Positions 32,863 through 45,438 of a stretch of DNA of 64,000 nucleotides are shown one piece after another; position 1 is the stretch's first letter; every line of letters begins with the position of its first letter. This DNA is from Mucidula mucida (lineage: Eukaryota; Basidiomycota; Agaricomycetes; Agaricales; Physalacriaceae). Both the position numbers and the translations under genes were made by a program. Location: positions 1 through 64,000 of the forward strand of contig JADNYV010000072.1 in NCBI GenBank assembly GCA_015501055.1, written 5' to 3'. The notes under the pieces were generated by a model, which was not told where the DNA came from, searched no databases, and saw only the letters and a program-made list of their open reading frames with translations.

Positions 32863-34221
32863 ATGTCCTTACCCTCCTTCTATATCGCACCCAAAAACAA
32901 AAAGTTCCACCTCTTTGGATACCCTGTAGCCCACTCTGCAAGCCCTGCCCTGCAGAATTGTTGTTTTGAGGGGCTCAAATCGGGGAATCACTTTTCGACA
33001 TGGTCCACAAGTAAAGTGACCGAGGAGATGCTAGAGGTGATACGGAGTGACGAGTTCGGTGGATCTGCGTAACTTTTTTTTATTGACGCATGATCTCAAC
33101 GTTGATGAACACGATGTAGAGTGACCATGCCTATCAAGGCCGCTATCATCCCGTTTCTAGACGAGCTTTCACCAGAATCAAAGATCACAGATGCGTGTAA
33201 TACGATCGTCAAGGTAAAGACCCCGGATGGCTTCAAACTTGTTGGGCAGAACACCGATAGTGAGTCGTCCTTTTCTCAAGTTACACGATTTGACGTCTGC
33301 TAGTTCTTGGCGTACGAAACGCCCTACTGAACGCGGTCCGCTCACAATACGCCTCTCAACTCATCTCACCGAACGCATCATACCCCGCTTCCATCAACGG
33401 CGCCGGTCTAGTTATTGGAGGTGGTGCGACGACGCGCTCAGCTGCGCATGCTCTCACTATCCTCGGTCTTTCGCCCATCTTTCTGGTAAATCGCGATCCG
33501 GAGGAAGTGCGCTTCGTTCAAGAAGCTATGCCGCATCTCTCAAACAAGGGTGGGTTGATACATCTGAGGAATCCGGAGGATGTGGAGAAGTATTTGGTTG
33601 GAGAGGGGAAGCCGACATTGTTGATGGCGGTGGGTGCGATCCGTGAGTGCTTCCGCCTTCAAACAGTTCGAATAGGTACTCAGAGCTGATAATTGGCGCA
33701 GCGGCTATTGCGCCTGTGACCTTCGCGGAACGGATGGTTTATACGACTGTTATGGCGATTTTGACGATTCCATACGCGCCGCCGAGTGGAGCGTCTGAGC
33801 TTCCGGTGCCCACGAAGCGCGTGTTCTTGGAAATGCCTGTAAGCTTTGGCTGACTTTCTTTAGTTGATGATGCTTAATTCAGATCTAGTACAAGCCTCGT
33901 CGAACGCCTATGCTACAGGTAGTGGAAGCGATGGGGTGGCATGGTTTAAACGGTATACAGGTATGCCGCCGTTTGCCTCTCATGGATTGCCGTTGATCAA
34001 TGCAATTCCAGGCCATGATAGAACAAGGTCTCGCCCAGCAACGCATGTGGTTCACTGGTATACCGACCGTCGAGGCCGGTAGCGATGGGTCTGTTCTAAG
34101 CCCAGAGATTGAGGCTGCTGCACGCAAGTTGGCGGAGGAGATGACGGACGTTACCGTTATTGGGAAGGAGATCAACAGGGCGGAGGGTAAGGAGGCTGCC
34201 AAGCCTCCCAGCAAGTCATGA
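32863..34221 (+). CDS. Shikimate/quinate dehydrogenase (qutB-like)
   Basis: NAD(P)-dependent dehydrogenase of the shikimate dehydrogenase family, here probably quinate or shikimate dehydrogenase of the catabolic route, because the shikimate pathway of fungi uses the AROM protein. The start MSLPSFYIAPKNKKFHLFGY leads to PVAHSASPALQN (substrate site, S-x-S type). Removing an intron at 33069-33119 gives AVTMPIKAAIIPFLDE with the catalytic Lys. The next exons give TDACNTIV and QNTDILGVRNALLNAV, then the Rossmann motif GAGLVIGGGATTRSAAHALT, VNRDPEEV, and after further introns PAIAPVTFAERMVYTTVMAI, MPYKPRRTPMLQVVEAMGWH and GIQAMIEQGLAQQRMWFTG. Five introns keep the frame. The C-terminal tail (to 34221) is Lys/Glu-rich. 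DHQase lies 386 bp upstream on the same strand. Confidence 0.88.
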
Positions 34222-34749
34222 ACTACTATTATTGCAAGTGTACAGTATACAAAACCACAATAATTTATTTTACTCTAGGTTACGGTGACATTCATTAGTT
34301 GGGACGATTTCGCTAAGGATAAGATGTAGGCTGCTCATCATTATGTAGTTACTCTGTCCAGGAAAAACATCAGAAAACAGACATACCGTTACCAGTAAAC
34401 CGAGTGGCCAGGTTACCTTGGCTCAAGAATTGTCAGCCCGGCTTTCAACACGTAGAAATAAACGCGTCTTTCTTCAGAATTACCACTATCCAATTTTTAC
34501 GCGTACAGCACACTCATTACGGATGTTAGTGTTCTTCCGTACTGTCTTCTGACGAAGGCTTCTGATATTCGTTCTCAATACGTGTGTCCTTGAAGTCGTC
34601 TGGCGGGCCGGAATCGGACGTGGGCGTTGACTACGACTTCTTTGTCCCCGTGGACAAGCATATGATGCTGGCAAATTCTCCCGCCGCTACGGACCGTGAG
34701 CTGGAATATGATAAATACACAATGCTGTTCGACAATTCTTCCTGCAATT
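34222..34749. other. Intergenic region upstream of GH51 gene
   Basis: No gene seen. It contains the 3' flank of the dehydrogenase gene and the likely promoter of the arabinofuranosidase gene; no specific binding site was identified. Confidence 0.4.
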
Positions 34750-37700
34750 ATGTTGTTTCGAACGGGGATTGCGTTGGCTCTGGTATCAGCATCGTGCTCC
34801 GCACAAACAACAGTGACGGTTAGTTCGACTCCTAGTCATCCTATTCCCACTGCATTATGTGAGTCCCAGTGTTTCATTTTGTGATGGGGCTGAGGCTATG
34901 TCACCAGGGGGAATCATGTACGAGGCAAGTTCCTTTACCAACCTGTAAGTTAACTGCAGACCCGCTCAAGTATGGTGAATTCAGGATATCAGTGTAAGCC
35001 TTACAATCGCGCCGTTGCATCTGTCCTAATCCAATATTTTGAAGTGGGCAAGTATTTCCAGTCGCATCCCATGTCCCAGGTTCAGAGCTAACCGCGACTC
35101 AGAGCGGTGACGGAGGACTTTACGCAGAACGTAAGAACCTCCGGCTATTCTTCGGTTGCTATTAATGATACGTCGTCCAGTCCTCCAAAATCGGGCCTTC
35201 CAAAAAGTGACTCCAGGTCTGTCTGAGCGTCTGATGTTCAACATGTTAATGTCTGACGCCAGACTCGCAGGAACAACTGCCGCCCTGTCCGCTTGGACCT
35301 CAATCGGTAGCGCAAACCTCACTGTAATTGCCGACCCAACACCCGTCTCCGATGCTCTCCCTAACGCACTTCAAGTCGTCATTCCTACTAGCGTCTCAAC
35401 AGCCGCTGGAGTTGCGAACACTGGATATGCAGGTCTGTGTTCCCTCACCTTTCCCTTTTTCGATTCATCATTGTATGTTTTTGCTGTAGGCTTAAACGTG
35501 TCTTCTGGCACTACATATCACGCGTCGTTCTACTACCGCTTCCCTGCTAGCACTTCCTTTTCCGGCGACATCACTGTTAGTCTCCAATCCACATCCGGGA
35601 GCGTTCTCGCCTCGAGTCCCGTTACAGTTTCCGGTGATACAACATCGTGGACGCAAGCCAGTGTTGAGCTGAAGCCGGAAAGGGATGGGGATGGCACGTC
35701 AAACGTGTTTGCGGTAACGGTAAACGGGGAAGAGGTGGCGGGTGAGACGATCCATTTCGCGATGTTCTCGCTGTTTCCTCCGACGTATAAGGATAGGCAG
35801 AATGGAATGCGCAAGGACATTGCTGAGGTGGGATAACTCCTTCCTGACGACCTTTTGGCTCATCGGATGTTAGGCTCTCGAGGCTTTGGGACCGAGCTTC
35901 TTTCGGTTTCCAGGTGGAAACAACCTTGCAAGTCGAAGAAGTCCTTTCATCCTGCTTTAGTCTGATTGATTGTTTCTAGGAGGTAATCTCCAATCCTTTC
36001 TATGGTGAAATGTGAATGAAGGATGACCAGGGGGAAACGGTTGCTCAACGGTGGCAGTGGAATGCAACCCTTGGTGACCTCATAGACAGGCCAGGTGCGC
36101 ACTTTCATTCCTGACGCGTTCGTACCCTCAGACTCTTACAGGCCGCCTGGGGGATTGGCGGTATATCAATACCGAGTCTGTCATTTTTTCTTCAAGTTCC
36201 TTCTGTCCTACGCTGACCCATCGGCACTCAATATAGTGGTCTGGGCATCTACGAATACCTCGTATGGTGCGAGGACATCAAGGCGGAGCCGATAATGGCT
36301 GTATGGGCTGGTGTGTTTCCACGACTCGGATATCTACCGAGGCCTGTGTTGACCCTGAACTTCAAAGGATATGCTCTCCAACATGAGACAATTGCCGAAG
36401 TTAATCTTGGGCCCTATATACAGCAAGCAATTGATCAGGCACGTCCTCCTTTTTGGGGGATGACAAGAGCTCTGAGACTTGTATAGATTTACTTTGTTGT
36501 TGGAGATCCAGAAACTAACGAACATGGTGCGTCCATATATGATCAACTGGTTGCTCGGGACTAAGATCGGCAGCTGCGCGTCGGGCGGCGCTTGGGCATC
36601 CTGACCCATTCTATCTCAAGTATGTCGAAATTGGCAATGAGGTTCGTACTGTTGTCTTTCTATCCATACCGTCTACAAATCAGAATTACATGCAGGACTT
36701 TGTAGCAGCAGCGGCTACGACGTACGCTCCTCCATTTTCATTTACTCTGGTTGCAACACTCATCTAGGCTATAGATACCCGTATCGTTGGAAAGCCATTG
36801 TCAGCGCATTGAAAACCGAGTTCCCCGATCTTTGTGTGTTTCCTTTCATATTCGCTTGTGATTCTTTTCCGGCTCATTTCGCGAAGACTTCATTGCGACA
36901 ACTTTCCCGTTTGATCCCATACTGGATCCTGAACCGACTGTATATGATAATCACCTCTATGAGAGCACAAGTGAGTTGTCTGTTCGGTTCCAGTCGTGAA
37001 GAAGCGACTGATGCGTGTATGTTTAGCATGGATGGCACAGAATACATTCTACTACGATGACTACGAGGTCGGGTTTCACTTCTTGTGATGTTGTTGTCAC
37101 CTGAATGTCTTCCACTAGCGAAACGGGACACAATATTTCGAGGTCAGTTCTAGTTCTATTGTAGCACGGGGGAACACTAATAGTGGACTCATAGGGAGAA
37201 TACGCAACTACGATGCCCTCCAACTCGACATCCCGGTTGAGTTATCCCACGGTGGAATGTACGCACTACCATTTCTAGGAGACGTGCCGATTGTGAACTT
37301 TACTCCTAGCTGCAATAACCGACGCTGCGTTCATGACTGGCTTTGAACGTAACGCAGACATTGTCTTCGCTGCCGCGTACGCTCCGGTGCTCATGGTTTG
37401 TCTCCTTCCTCTTCGTACGATCCAGCGTTTACATAGCGTTCACAGCACATCCAGAATCAACGGTGGCATCCGAATATGATCAATTTTGAGTGCGCTTTCC
37501 CTCCTTGACCTTGGACTGGCAAAGCGGGCTAAAGTCAGCTGTTTACAGCGCTGGCGCTATGTATCTGTCCCCGGCATATTATACGCAGCTATTGTTCAGC
37601 CTGAACAGGGGAACAGATTACATACCGAGCACCCTTCCAGACCGGAACGGGACCCTCTTTTGGACTGTTGTGCAAAACACCGCGACGACGCCGACACAGC

Positions 37701-37996
37701 TTATTATCAAGGTACATCTCAAAAGTCTCCATCGATATATCTAATAATGCTATTCCAACAAAAAGGTCGTCAACACAGCAGTAGACACCTCCGCAGACGT
37801 GACGTTCGTTCTCCCCTTCGGGAATGCGTCGAGTGAGGGGACGGTTCAGATTCTTACGGGCCCGCAGCTTGCTATGAACAACCCTACGACTCCGAATGCC
37901 GTCCCTCCCCCTGTAAAGAGCGCGATTAGTACAGGATCGACGTTCACGTATTCGGCGACCGCGCTGAGCTTGAGTGTGATTACTTTGACGATTTAG
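34750..37996 (+). CDS. GH51 alpha-L-arabinofuranosidase
   Basis: Secreted enzyme that removes arabinofuranosyl side chains from arabinoxylan or pectin. The start MLFRTGIALALVSASCSAQT is a signal peptide. Splicing gives ALWGIMYE, EDISSGDGGLYAE, LLQNRAFQKVTPG and a carbohydrate-binding-like domain (GTTYHASFYYRFPASTSFSG), then the conserved FFRFPGGNN and GLGIYEYLVWCEDIKAEPIM. The acid/base Glu lies in KYVEIGNE (followed by DFVAAA after an intron) and the nucleophile in YFEGEYATTMPSN. PDLYFIATTFPFDP and YDNHLYEST also match. The C-terminal beta domain (NFDAGAMYLSPAYYTQLLFS) is recovered by an intron at about 37490-37548. The stop is at 37996. Roughly a dozen introns are needed and all junctions hold the frame. 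The neighbouring quinate genes and the GH79 gene fit a plant cell-wall diet. Confidence 0.9.
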
Positions 37997-38346
37997 TCGG
38001 ATATCAGTTGTCGTTGTTGAAGAATTCGATTCGATCGTGTTTAGGGGTTTATTGGTCTGTGTGGGCTGTGGGGGCTGTTGCTTGCCCGTCTTATTACAGC
38101 CACTACTTGCATATCATTCGGGTCTTTTCTCAGGCCTCAGGCCTCATCATGATCTCAATTTGCCACTACATTATGGTCAAGCGACCAGTGCGTGAAAGTG
38201 ACACGCGTGACTCCGACTGTTACTGCCTTGTGCGTAGTCAACTTGTGACATCGTTTCCTCGTTATCACCATGTCTGATAGTTACTGCTCCGTGCGTTGAC
38301 ATTCACGCTCCATTTCAGTTTTCTGTTGACTATCTAAGCGGTGTAG

Positions 38347-39593
38347 TTGACTGGCGGGTCCTATTACTTCAACGAATCTTATATAATTACGAGCATCGTC
38401 CAAAATGCCTGGTGTTACCTTCCCGCAGACGCGCTGAAAGTCTTCTCCAGCGCCTTACTTACACCAAAGGACGTAGCAGGATTTCAAGATTTAGTGCTCC
38501 TCACACCGAGGAAGACTAACGGTGATCTAGACATCGAGCTTTACGACGGTCCAAGTGAGTAGTAGTCTCCTTATAAGCCCCATCCATTGATACACTTAAA
38601 CCAAGGCAGTACCTACAAGCTTTTCTGGAACAACCATAGCAGCCGCGGTCAACTTCACGATTGGCGATAACCCCGACCTCGGCGATTTCAAGGTCACTTT
38701 CCCAAATGCCGAATCTCTATCCGTTTCGATGTTCCCCAACTACAACAAATACACATCGCCCTAGACGCATACCGTATACTCGTCGGCCGCTTCCCCGATT
38801 TGAAGCCGCACATCATATACACGGCGCTCATGCAGGAGTGCGGGCTTCGACGCAGAATCAGCACAGATTGGAAGGCAGTACGCGGATTGGCCGAATGTCG
38901 CCCTTTTTTACGACACAGAAGTTCCGGAGACATGCGCGCACATGGTGAAGGCGGATTACTTTTGGTATGCCCTCCTCACCAGCGATGATGAACAGTCAGA
39001 AGATGAGATCGTCCGCGAGGCGTTGTTAGGCAAAGGCAGACTGTACTGCTTTTCGCGCGCAGAGGTGATCGTTGTCTCTATGCAAGTATGTTGCTGAGCT
39101 GTACTTGCATTGCAATTTCCCAAAAGCATGTCCCTTCGCGACATTGTCTCCCGCACTTGAAGCCTCTGATAATACGTTCTTCTCGAGACTCCCGTTTGAT
39201 GTCCTTGAATATACTTGCACGATGTATCTCGCTATTCGAGAAGCCTGCTCGCTTCTTTGCCTTAATCGTTCTCTGCGCGCTAAGCTCATCCCATACATTA
39301 ACACCGTCTCTCGAAACGCCATCGCACGGCATCATCCGTAATGGTTACCTATAGTAGCCTCTTGTCCAAGGGGTGACGAAGAACAAAAATGCTGGGAACA
39401 TATGTGGGCAGGAGGAGAGGTGCCCTGGGCCGCGTATGCGAGGGATTGCGCAAAGAGTCCAGGAACGAGGAATCGGGAGCGGATCTGGAGGATGGCCGGA
39501 CGATTCATGGACAGTGTGAGGCAAGCCGGATGGTTGGATGGTGACAGAACTTTAAAGGCGGGCTTGCGTAATCGAAATATAGAAACACAATGA
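38347..39593 (+). pseudogene. F-box-like protein gene, left copy of an inverted pair
   Basis: Multi-exon gene of an Agaricomycete F-box-like family, not recognised beyond that. Segments are YLPADALKVFSSALLTPKDV, TYKLFWNNHSSRGQLHDW, LDAYRILVGRFPDLKPHIIY, YADWPNVALFYDTEVPETCA, KADYFWYALLTSDDEQSEDE, then RLPFDVLEYTCTMYLAIREA (F-box-like) and WAGGEVPWAAYARDCAKSP. The frame changes several times (about 38645, 38830, 39330) in ways only partly explained by introns, and a TAA occurs at 39340, so the gene may be degraded. A shorter reverse-oriented copy lies at 43267-43850, on the far side of the HECT ligase gene. Confidence 0.5.
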
Positions 39594-39885
39594 AATTTAC
39601 TAAATATACGGACATAAACCTCTACTAGCAAGATGACTGCTGAATTGCTCCCTGAACCGTGGTCGGACCAACTCCCTATGGTTTGGCCGACTGTTACGCA
39701 TTATTTAGCGAACAACCGTGTATTGTTTGACCTGGTGCTGACGGTCGGTGGCCACTGGCCATTGGCTGAGCTGTTCTAAATTCTAATATCGAGTACGGGA
39801 GATTCCGAGCACGTGCTAGATTACGCGTAATAGACGGAATGCCGACGATTGCGATTTCTAATTCCATCTACTTGCCTCTTACCAT

Positions 39886-42800
39886 CATGTCCCTCTTTGG
39901 CGACGAGCGCAAGCGCAACATTAATCTCGGTGGCTCGTCCGCGGCGGCGGCGCAGTCACAGTCGGCGCTGTTTGACCAGGTTAGACAGCGGCGGGAACTG
40001 CGTCTGGAACAGAAGAGGCGCAACGACGCCGCAATACGAATACAATCTCAGTGGCGGGGTACGCTCTCTAAGCAGCGCCTACGAATAGAACTGCGGCGCA
40101 CATTTAATAGCGACGTGACCGGGCTCACCGGCATGCGATGTTTGGTGCTGTTGGGCCAGGACGATGAGGCCCTCGGTATGTGGTGTTCCGCGATGGCGGC
40201 GGCGGATTGGACCGGCGCGATGACGGCGAGCTGGATAGTACTAGCTCGACAGCTCAGTTTGCGGTTGCTCTCAGCGGTCGCCACGAAGTGAGTGAGTCCC
40301 TTTCTTGTTATCGACTTGATTTTGACTGACAGCTGCTGTACAGACATGCAAATGCATTATTATACCTTCAAACACTGGAGAAGCTGCTACAGCATCCCCA
40401 GAGCAGTATCCCTGTGCTGCAATACCTTTTACCACGCGCCTTTTACTCCCTTCTCTCGACTTGTATCTTGGCATATCCCAAGACATCTCCCAATGTTCCC
40501 CTCCTCATCTCATTTTCTACGGTCGCATTCACTCTATTTCCCTCCACTAGCCTCGAATTTGCTCAAGCCGCGAATGATCTATTCGACCACATTGTCACCC
40601 TCTCTATCCTTCCGTATCGCATTCCTCTCACTTCTCTCACCCAATTGGGCGCACGCTTCCCTTTCTCGTATCTATCAGTTGTTCGTCTCGCGCGACCACT
40701 ATCTGTTGAAGCGCGCGTAAATTTGGTCGCCAACCTCTTGGCCCTCGTTCCTGCGGCGCGTCACGCACAGCTTAAAAGCGCGTTACCGGCTTATATTCGA
40801 ATACTTTCTGACATTATGGAGTCTCTGCCTGTGGGGGTTTTTGATCCAGATGCGCACTACCAGGCTGCCGAGGAAAAAGGAACGAAAGAAATTATCGATT
40901 CTGATGACGAAGATATAACAGTCACCGTCGTCGCGCACTTCAGCTCAGCGAAAGCTGAACCTTTACCCCACTTTGATTCTAGGACGCTTAAGCGACTGAA
41001 GACCTTACCGTCCGTCCCCCATCTCACGTCTTTAATCACCCATGCCAAATCATCGAAGGAGCTGGTCCGCTTTTTCATCGCGTTGACTGGCGTCTGGCCA
41101 CTGGAGAAGAAGAACGTGCTCTCACTGGTATCTTCGGGGTGGATCCGCGAGATTTATCGGTTTGCCGTCCGTACGAGTCCCCTAGGCAAGGATCAGAACT
41201 CGGTTTTGGATCAGAGCAACGCGGAGGAATGGCCGTCGATGTTACTGCTTGCGGATGTTTATTCGGAATTGTTGTCCACGATGGGCGATGACGAGTTCTT
41301 TGGCACTGGGAATAGCAAGACGAGGAATCCGCTGAACCTGGATGAGGTGACGCAATGGACAAAGCAGCTTCTGAACATCGCATATGTCCTATATTGGCGG
41401 GATAAAGACGGTGGCAGGACAGCTGCATCAGATGTGTGTCCTGGTTTGAGAGTCAGCTGGGACACCGCTCGGGACAAGATCACCAATTGTCTTGTTGCTA
41501 TACAGACCAGAGAGTGTGCCACTCACTTCTCACTGTCATTCGAAACTAATTTATTTCATAGTACAAGGAAGTCGTTTGTGCCTTCCGGTCACTGGCATGT
41601 TCTACATAACCAAGCGGACCTACAGGGCTTCGTGGACGCAGCTGCGTATGAAGAGGAAATGGTCGCCTCCGAATCTGGAGCCGATTTCCCCGCCAACCGT
41701 TCGCGGAAACAAATCGCGGACATGTCTCCTCGACTTGGCATACTCAAGAACATCCCCTTTGTCGTCCCATTCGAAGTCCGCGTCTCGATGTTCCGCGCCT
41801 TCGTTGAAGCCGATCGTGTACGGTCTGGTCGTCCACGCTTCATGCACATGGATGGTCGTCAGGTCGTGCGTATTCGTCGTGACCATGTTGCAGAGGATGG
41901 GTTCAACAAACTCGGTGGGGATGACAAGGAAGGCGGCATGGACATGAAGTCTCTATTCCAGATCGAGTTTATCGACCGATTCGGCAATGTGGAAGCTGGG
42001 ATTGACGGCGGTGGCGTGTTCAAGGAATTTTTTACCAGCCTCTGTCAAGAGGTGTTTGATACGAACCGTGGACTGTGGGTGCCGAATAGCCAGCAGGAGT
42101 TGTATCCAAACCCGATGTCGTTCGCGACTGAGTGTGAGTCTTTCATTGCCAATGTGTGCTCTTATACTGATGTTGATGGTAGCCAATCACTTGAAGTGGT
42201 ATCACTTCATTGGAAAGATTCTTGGGAAGGCGATGTATGAAGGAATCCTCGTCGACGTGGCATTTGCTCCTTTCTTCCTCGCCAAGTTTTCCGGCTACTG
42301 CATATTCCGGACGAGCTGGCGAGTCTCGACGAACAGCTCTACAAGGGACTTCTTTTCCTCAAACACTACGAGGGCGACGTCTCAGAGCTTGCGCTCAACT
42401 TTGATCTGATCGTGGACGAGTTTGGGGAAAAGAAGACGATCGAGCTTATACATGGCGGGAGCTCCATTCCTGTGACGAAGCAGAACCGCAAGGACTACAT
42501 CACCGCGGTGACAAACTACAAGTTGACCGTGCAGATCCGCAAGCAGAGCACCGAGTTCTTCCAGGGTCTGGAGACGGTTATCAAGAAGCGGTGGTTGAGG
42601 TGGGTCGATTTCCCGTTTCATGCCTGATACTAAACAGAGTCGCAGGATGTTCAATCCCCAAGAGATCCAAATTCTCATGGGCGGCGTGGACACATTGATT
42701 GACCTCAAGGACCTGAGGGCCAATACCAAGTACGGCGGGCTGTACGACGACCAAGCGCCTGGTATACAGATGTTCTGGTCCGTCATCGAGACGTTCAACC

Positions 42801-43093
42801 AGGAAGAACGGCGCGCGCTGTTAAGGTTCGCGACAAGCTGCAGTCGGCCGCCGTTGTTGGGGTTTAAAGAGCTCGTGCCCAACTTTTGTATCCGAGACAG
42901 CGGGATGGACGAGCAGCGTTTGCCTACAAGCAGTACTTGTGTCAATTTGCTGAAGGTGTGTCTTCACAGTGTTAGTGCGCAGATGGTGTGACATTGACGT
43001 TTGCTGTAGATGCCGATGTATAAGAGCGCCAGAGTTATGCGGGAAAAGCTGCTCAAGGCCATCATGTCTGGTGCTGGGTTTGACTTGTCTTAG
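39886..43093 (+). CDS. HECT-type E3 ubiquitin ligase (UBE3C/Hul5-like)
   Basis: E3 ligase of about 1,000 residues that transfers ubiquitin through a catalytic Cys. The start MSLFGDERKRNINLGGSSAA is followed by an IQ-like segment (DAAIRIQSQWRGTLSKQRLR), typical of the Hul5/UBE3C group, an alpha-helical middle, and the C-terminal HECT domain: ILKNIPFVVPFEVRVSMFRA, FQIEFIDRFGNVEAGIDGGG, LKWYHFIGKILGKAMYEGIL, ELIHGGSSIPVTKQNRKDYI, FNPQEIQILMGGVDTLIDLK and the active-site region RLPTSSTCVNLLK, where Cys is the ubiquitin acceptor. It ends KLLKAIMSGAGFDLS. Introns near 40289, 42134, 42602 and 42958. One base appears to be missing between 42283 and 42305: FLAKFSGYC is followed in another frame by IPDELASLDEQLYKGLLFLK. 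In an otherwise intact housekeeping-type gene this is more likely an assembly error than decay. Confidence 0.9.
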
Positions 43094-43266
43094 TGTGTAT
43101 GATTCACTCTTTCTACTTTAATTGAGATTGTTGTATATTACTGATTGTAGACCTTCAGAGCATATTAGATTTCATTGTATGTCAACTGTGCAAATGTTTC
43201 CAGCCATCCAGCTTGCTTTACATGGTTCTTAAATTGTTTGGCCAGCTTTCAGATCAACTCTTGATC

Positions 43267-43850
43267 TCTTATTCCCTGGATTTTTGCGCAGTCTCTTGTG
43301 CGTGCGACCCAGGGCACATCTCCTCCTGCTCGCACATTTTGCCACCTTTTTTGTTCTTCGTCGCCCCGTCACAAGGGGCAACTGGGTAACCATGATGGAT
43401 GATGCCGTGAGATGGCTCAGAGACGGTATCGACGATTGGGAGGAGAACGATCACGACAAAGGAGCGAGCAGGTATCACAATTCGTGAGTTACGCCGCGCA
43501 AAGGTATTCAAGGACGTCAAACGGGAATCTTGAGAAGAACATGTTATTGGAACTTTAAGTGCGAGAGGCAATGTCGCGAAGAGACAAATTAGGAAACGCA
43601 ATTCAAGGACAGCTCAGCACTATACTTGTCTGCGCTCAAAAAGCTGTACAATCTGCCTTTGCCGAACGACGCCTCACGGACGATCTCGTCTTCTGCCTTT
43701 CCTCACAAGCGTACCAAAAATACTCCACTTTCCCATGTGCGTACGCCTCCGGTACCTCTATATCGTCGTCAAGGTGGGCAACATCCGGCAAATGCGCGTA
43801 CTCAGAGTCATAAATTCGGAGTCGCGGACAGGTTCATAGCCAGATCTGCG
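43267..43850 (-). pseudogene. F-box-like gene fragment, right copy of the inverted pair
   Basis: Reverse-oriented, degraded relative of 38840-39480. Matching pieces on the minus strand include YAHLPDVAHLDDDIEVPEAY, VEYFWYA, then SRLTSLNTFAR against SRLPFDVLEY and RAGGDVPWVARTRDCAKIQG against WAGGEVPWAAYARDCAKSPG. Several stops and frame changes interrupt it. It ends near 43267 with a truncated copy of the ...RNRERIW segment. Confidence 0.7.
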
Positions 43851-44427
43851 GGCTCGCAAGAACCTAAACCGTTCCCAAGGGCACGTCTGTGGTGTAATGA
43901 GATTCGGCGCCGACGTACATAATGGCAAGAGCTAACACTCAAGTTGCCGCATTTGAATGACCGGCGCCCTCCGAACCTTACAGATGTGTCAGTGCGCGAG
44001 ACACATAACGACAGATACCATCCCGCCACGCTCTACGACAGTTGCACAACACACCCTCCTACCCCGACTATAAGGCTGATTGGATGCCTATGTTTTTGGC
44101 CTTGATCATGCTGCTCAGTCTACAGGCTCAAATCCGGACACAACTTTTTGAATATGAGTTTGGATTCTACGGGTGTTTCTTAAAACGTGGCGCGTGCAGC
44201 GCACTGAAAACTTTCTGTCGTAAACAGCATCGTTCTTAGTATTAGGATGATTCAATAGAGCCAATGGAGAGGACCACAGATGTCCAGGAAACCTCCCCTC
44301 TTCCCCTTTCTTTTCCTCTGTGAATACCTAGCGTATTCGTCAAAAAATCGATGAAATGCCTCCCAAGAATACAAAAAGATAAGAATACAATCAACATCCA
44401 TCATACTATAACAGATAAAGATAAAGT
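43851..44427. other. Region without a supported gene
   Basis: Contains the outer edge of the F-box-like fragment and non-coding sequence; no further gene recognised. Confidence 0.4.
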
Positions 44428-45438
44428 CTAGGTCCCAGAACTGTAACTAGGACGCTTCGACTCCCTGAAGGCGCTCCTGTGGCGATCCGCCAGCTCCCAA
44501 ATGCCCAGTTGACCTTCCTGGCGGTACCCGCAGAGTTCGTGACCCTCACTACCCTGCGCATATCGTACTATCCCTTTCGATTCCCTATCAGGAACATTCC
44601 GAATCCCTGTAGGAAGAAAGACAAAAAACCGGTCATCCTCAATCCGCTTCCACTCGAACGCGACGAGCTCGATGGCGAAATCACACAATGCATCCCAGTC
44701 CGTCGTGGAATGAAACACTCCAAAGACCAATACCTCAAGCGATGCCGGTGCAACGGAGAGGATGCGCTGGAAAGCACTGATGAAATCCTCTTTTATGAAG
44801 ACGTTGCACCAATCCCAAAAGTTGGCGTCGCAGTCCAGCATGATATGTGTGATATTGGGACACCGCCTGAAGAGTCTATCCCACATATCTAGCTGCTGCC
44901 ACGCTTCCTCGCAAGCAGTCTTCAAATGAGTAATCGTACGCGGCATCCAGGATAGAATGGCTTTTGAAAGCCGCGGAGTAGCGAACCGCTGAAGACCGTT
45001 CAATGAGGCGGAAATACTCGTCTCCGCTACTGCACTGCGGGCAAGACTCCAGATAGCAAGAGCCGTAATCCCGTTGCATGACGAGACAATGCGGTCCATG
45101 AGTTCAATGGATTCAGCAGCGTCGCCTTTGATCACAAGAGTCTGGACACTATTCGCAAAGAAGGATGGATCGCCTCGAACTTGGATGGCATACTCAAAGG
45201 ACTGCCGACTTCGTACATTATCGAGCACGATAATGCGATAGAGAATGGGTTCAATCCTAGCGGTAAAGATATGTTAGTTATGAGCTGCACACAGTTACGA
45301 GACGTACCATGCACGAACATTCCTCGATACGAGCACTAGCGCACAGGCAGTTGCGCGGCTGGAATAAGCAGCATATTCAAGCAGCATGCGAGCAATATCC
45401 ACCGGTAGATCAGGAAAGGGAGCAAGCGGGAAAGCCAT
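44428..45438 (-). CDS. Hypothetical protein, F-box-like family
   Basis: Two-exon gene of a common Agaricomycete family of about 310 residues. Exon one starts MAFPLAPFPDLPVDIARMLL and carries a short F-box-like segment (LEYAAYSSRATACALVLVSR, NVRAW); a short intron (about 45306-45258) joins it to IEPILYRIIVLDNVRS. The second exon contains WMPRTITHLKTACEEAWQQL, CPNITHIMLDCDANFWDWCN and a C-terminal part rich in aromatic residues. No catalytic motif. It may be an adaptor in a ubiquitin ligase complex, but the domain is weak. Confidence 0.65.

Noticed and set aside
36840..36900. Broken frame in GH51 around PDLCVFPFIF
   Set aside because: An intron starting at gtgtgt after CTTT and ending at gcgaag gives PDLYFIATTFPFDP in frame.
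37441..37560. Frameshift in the GH51 gene near INFECAFPP
   Set aside because: A 58-nt intron from gtgcgc at 37490 to the acceptor ctgtttacag joins NF to DAGAMYLSPAYYTQLL in frame.
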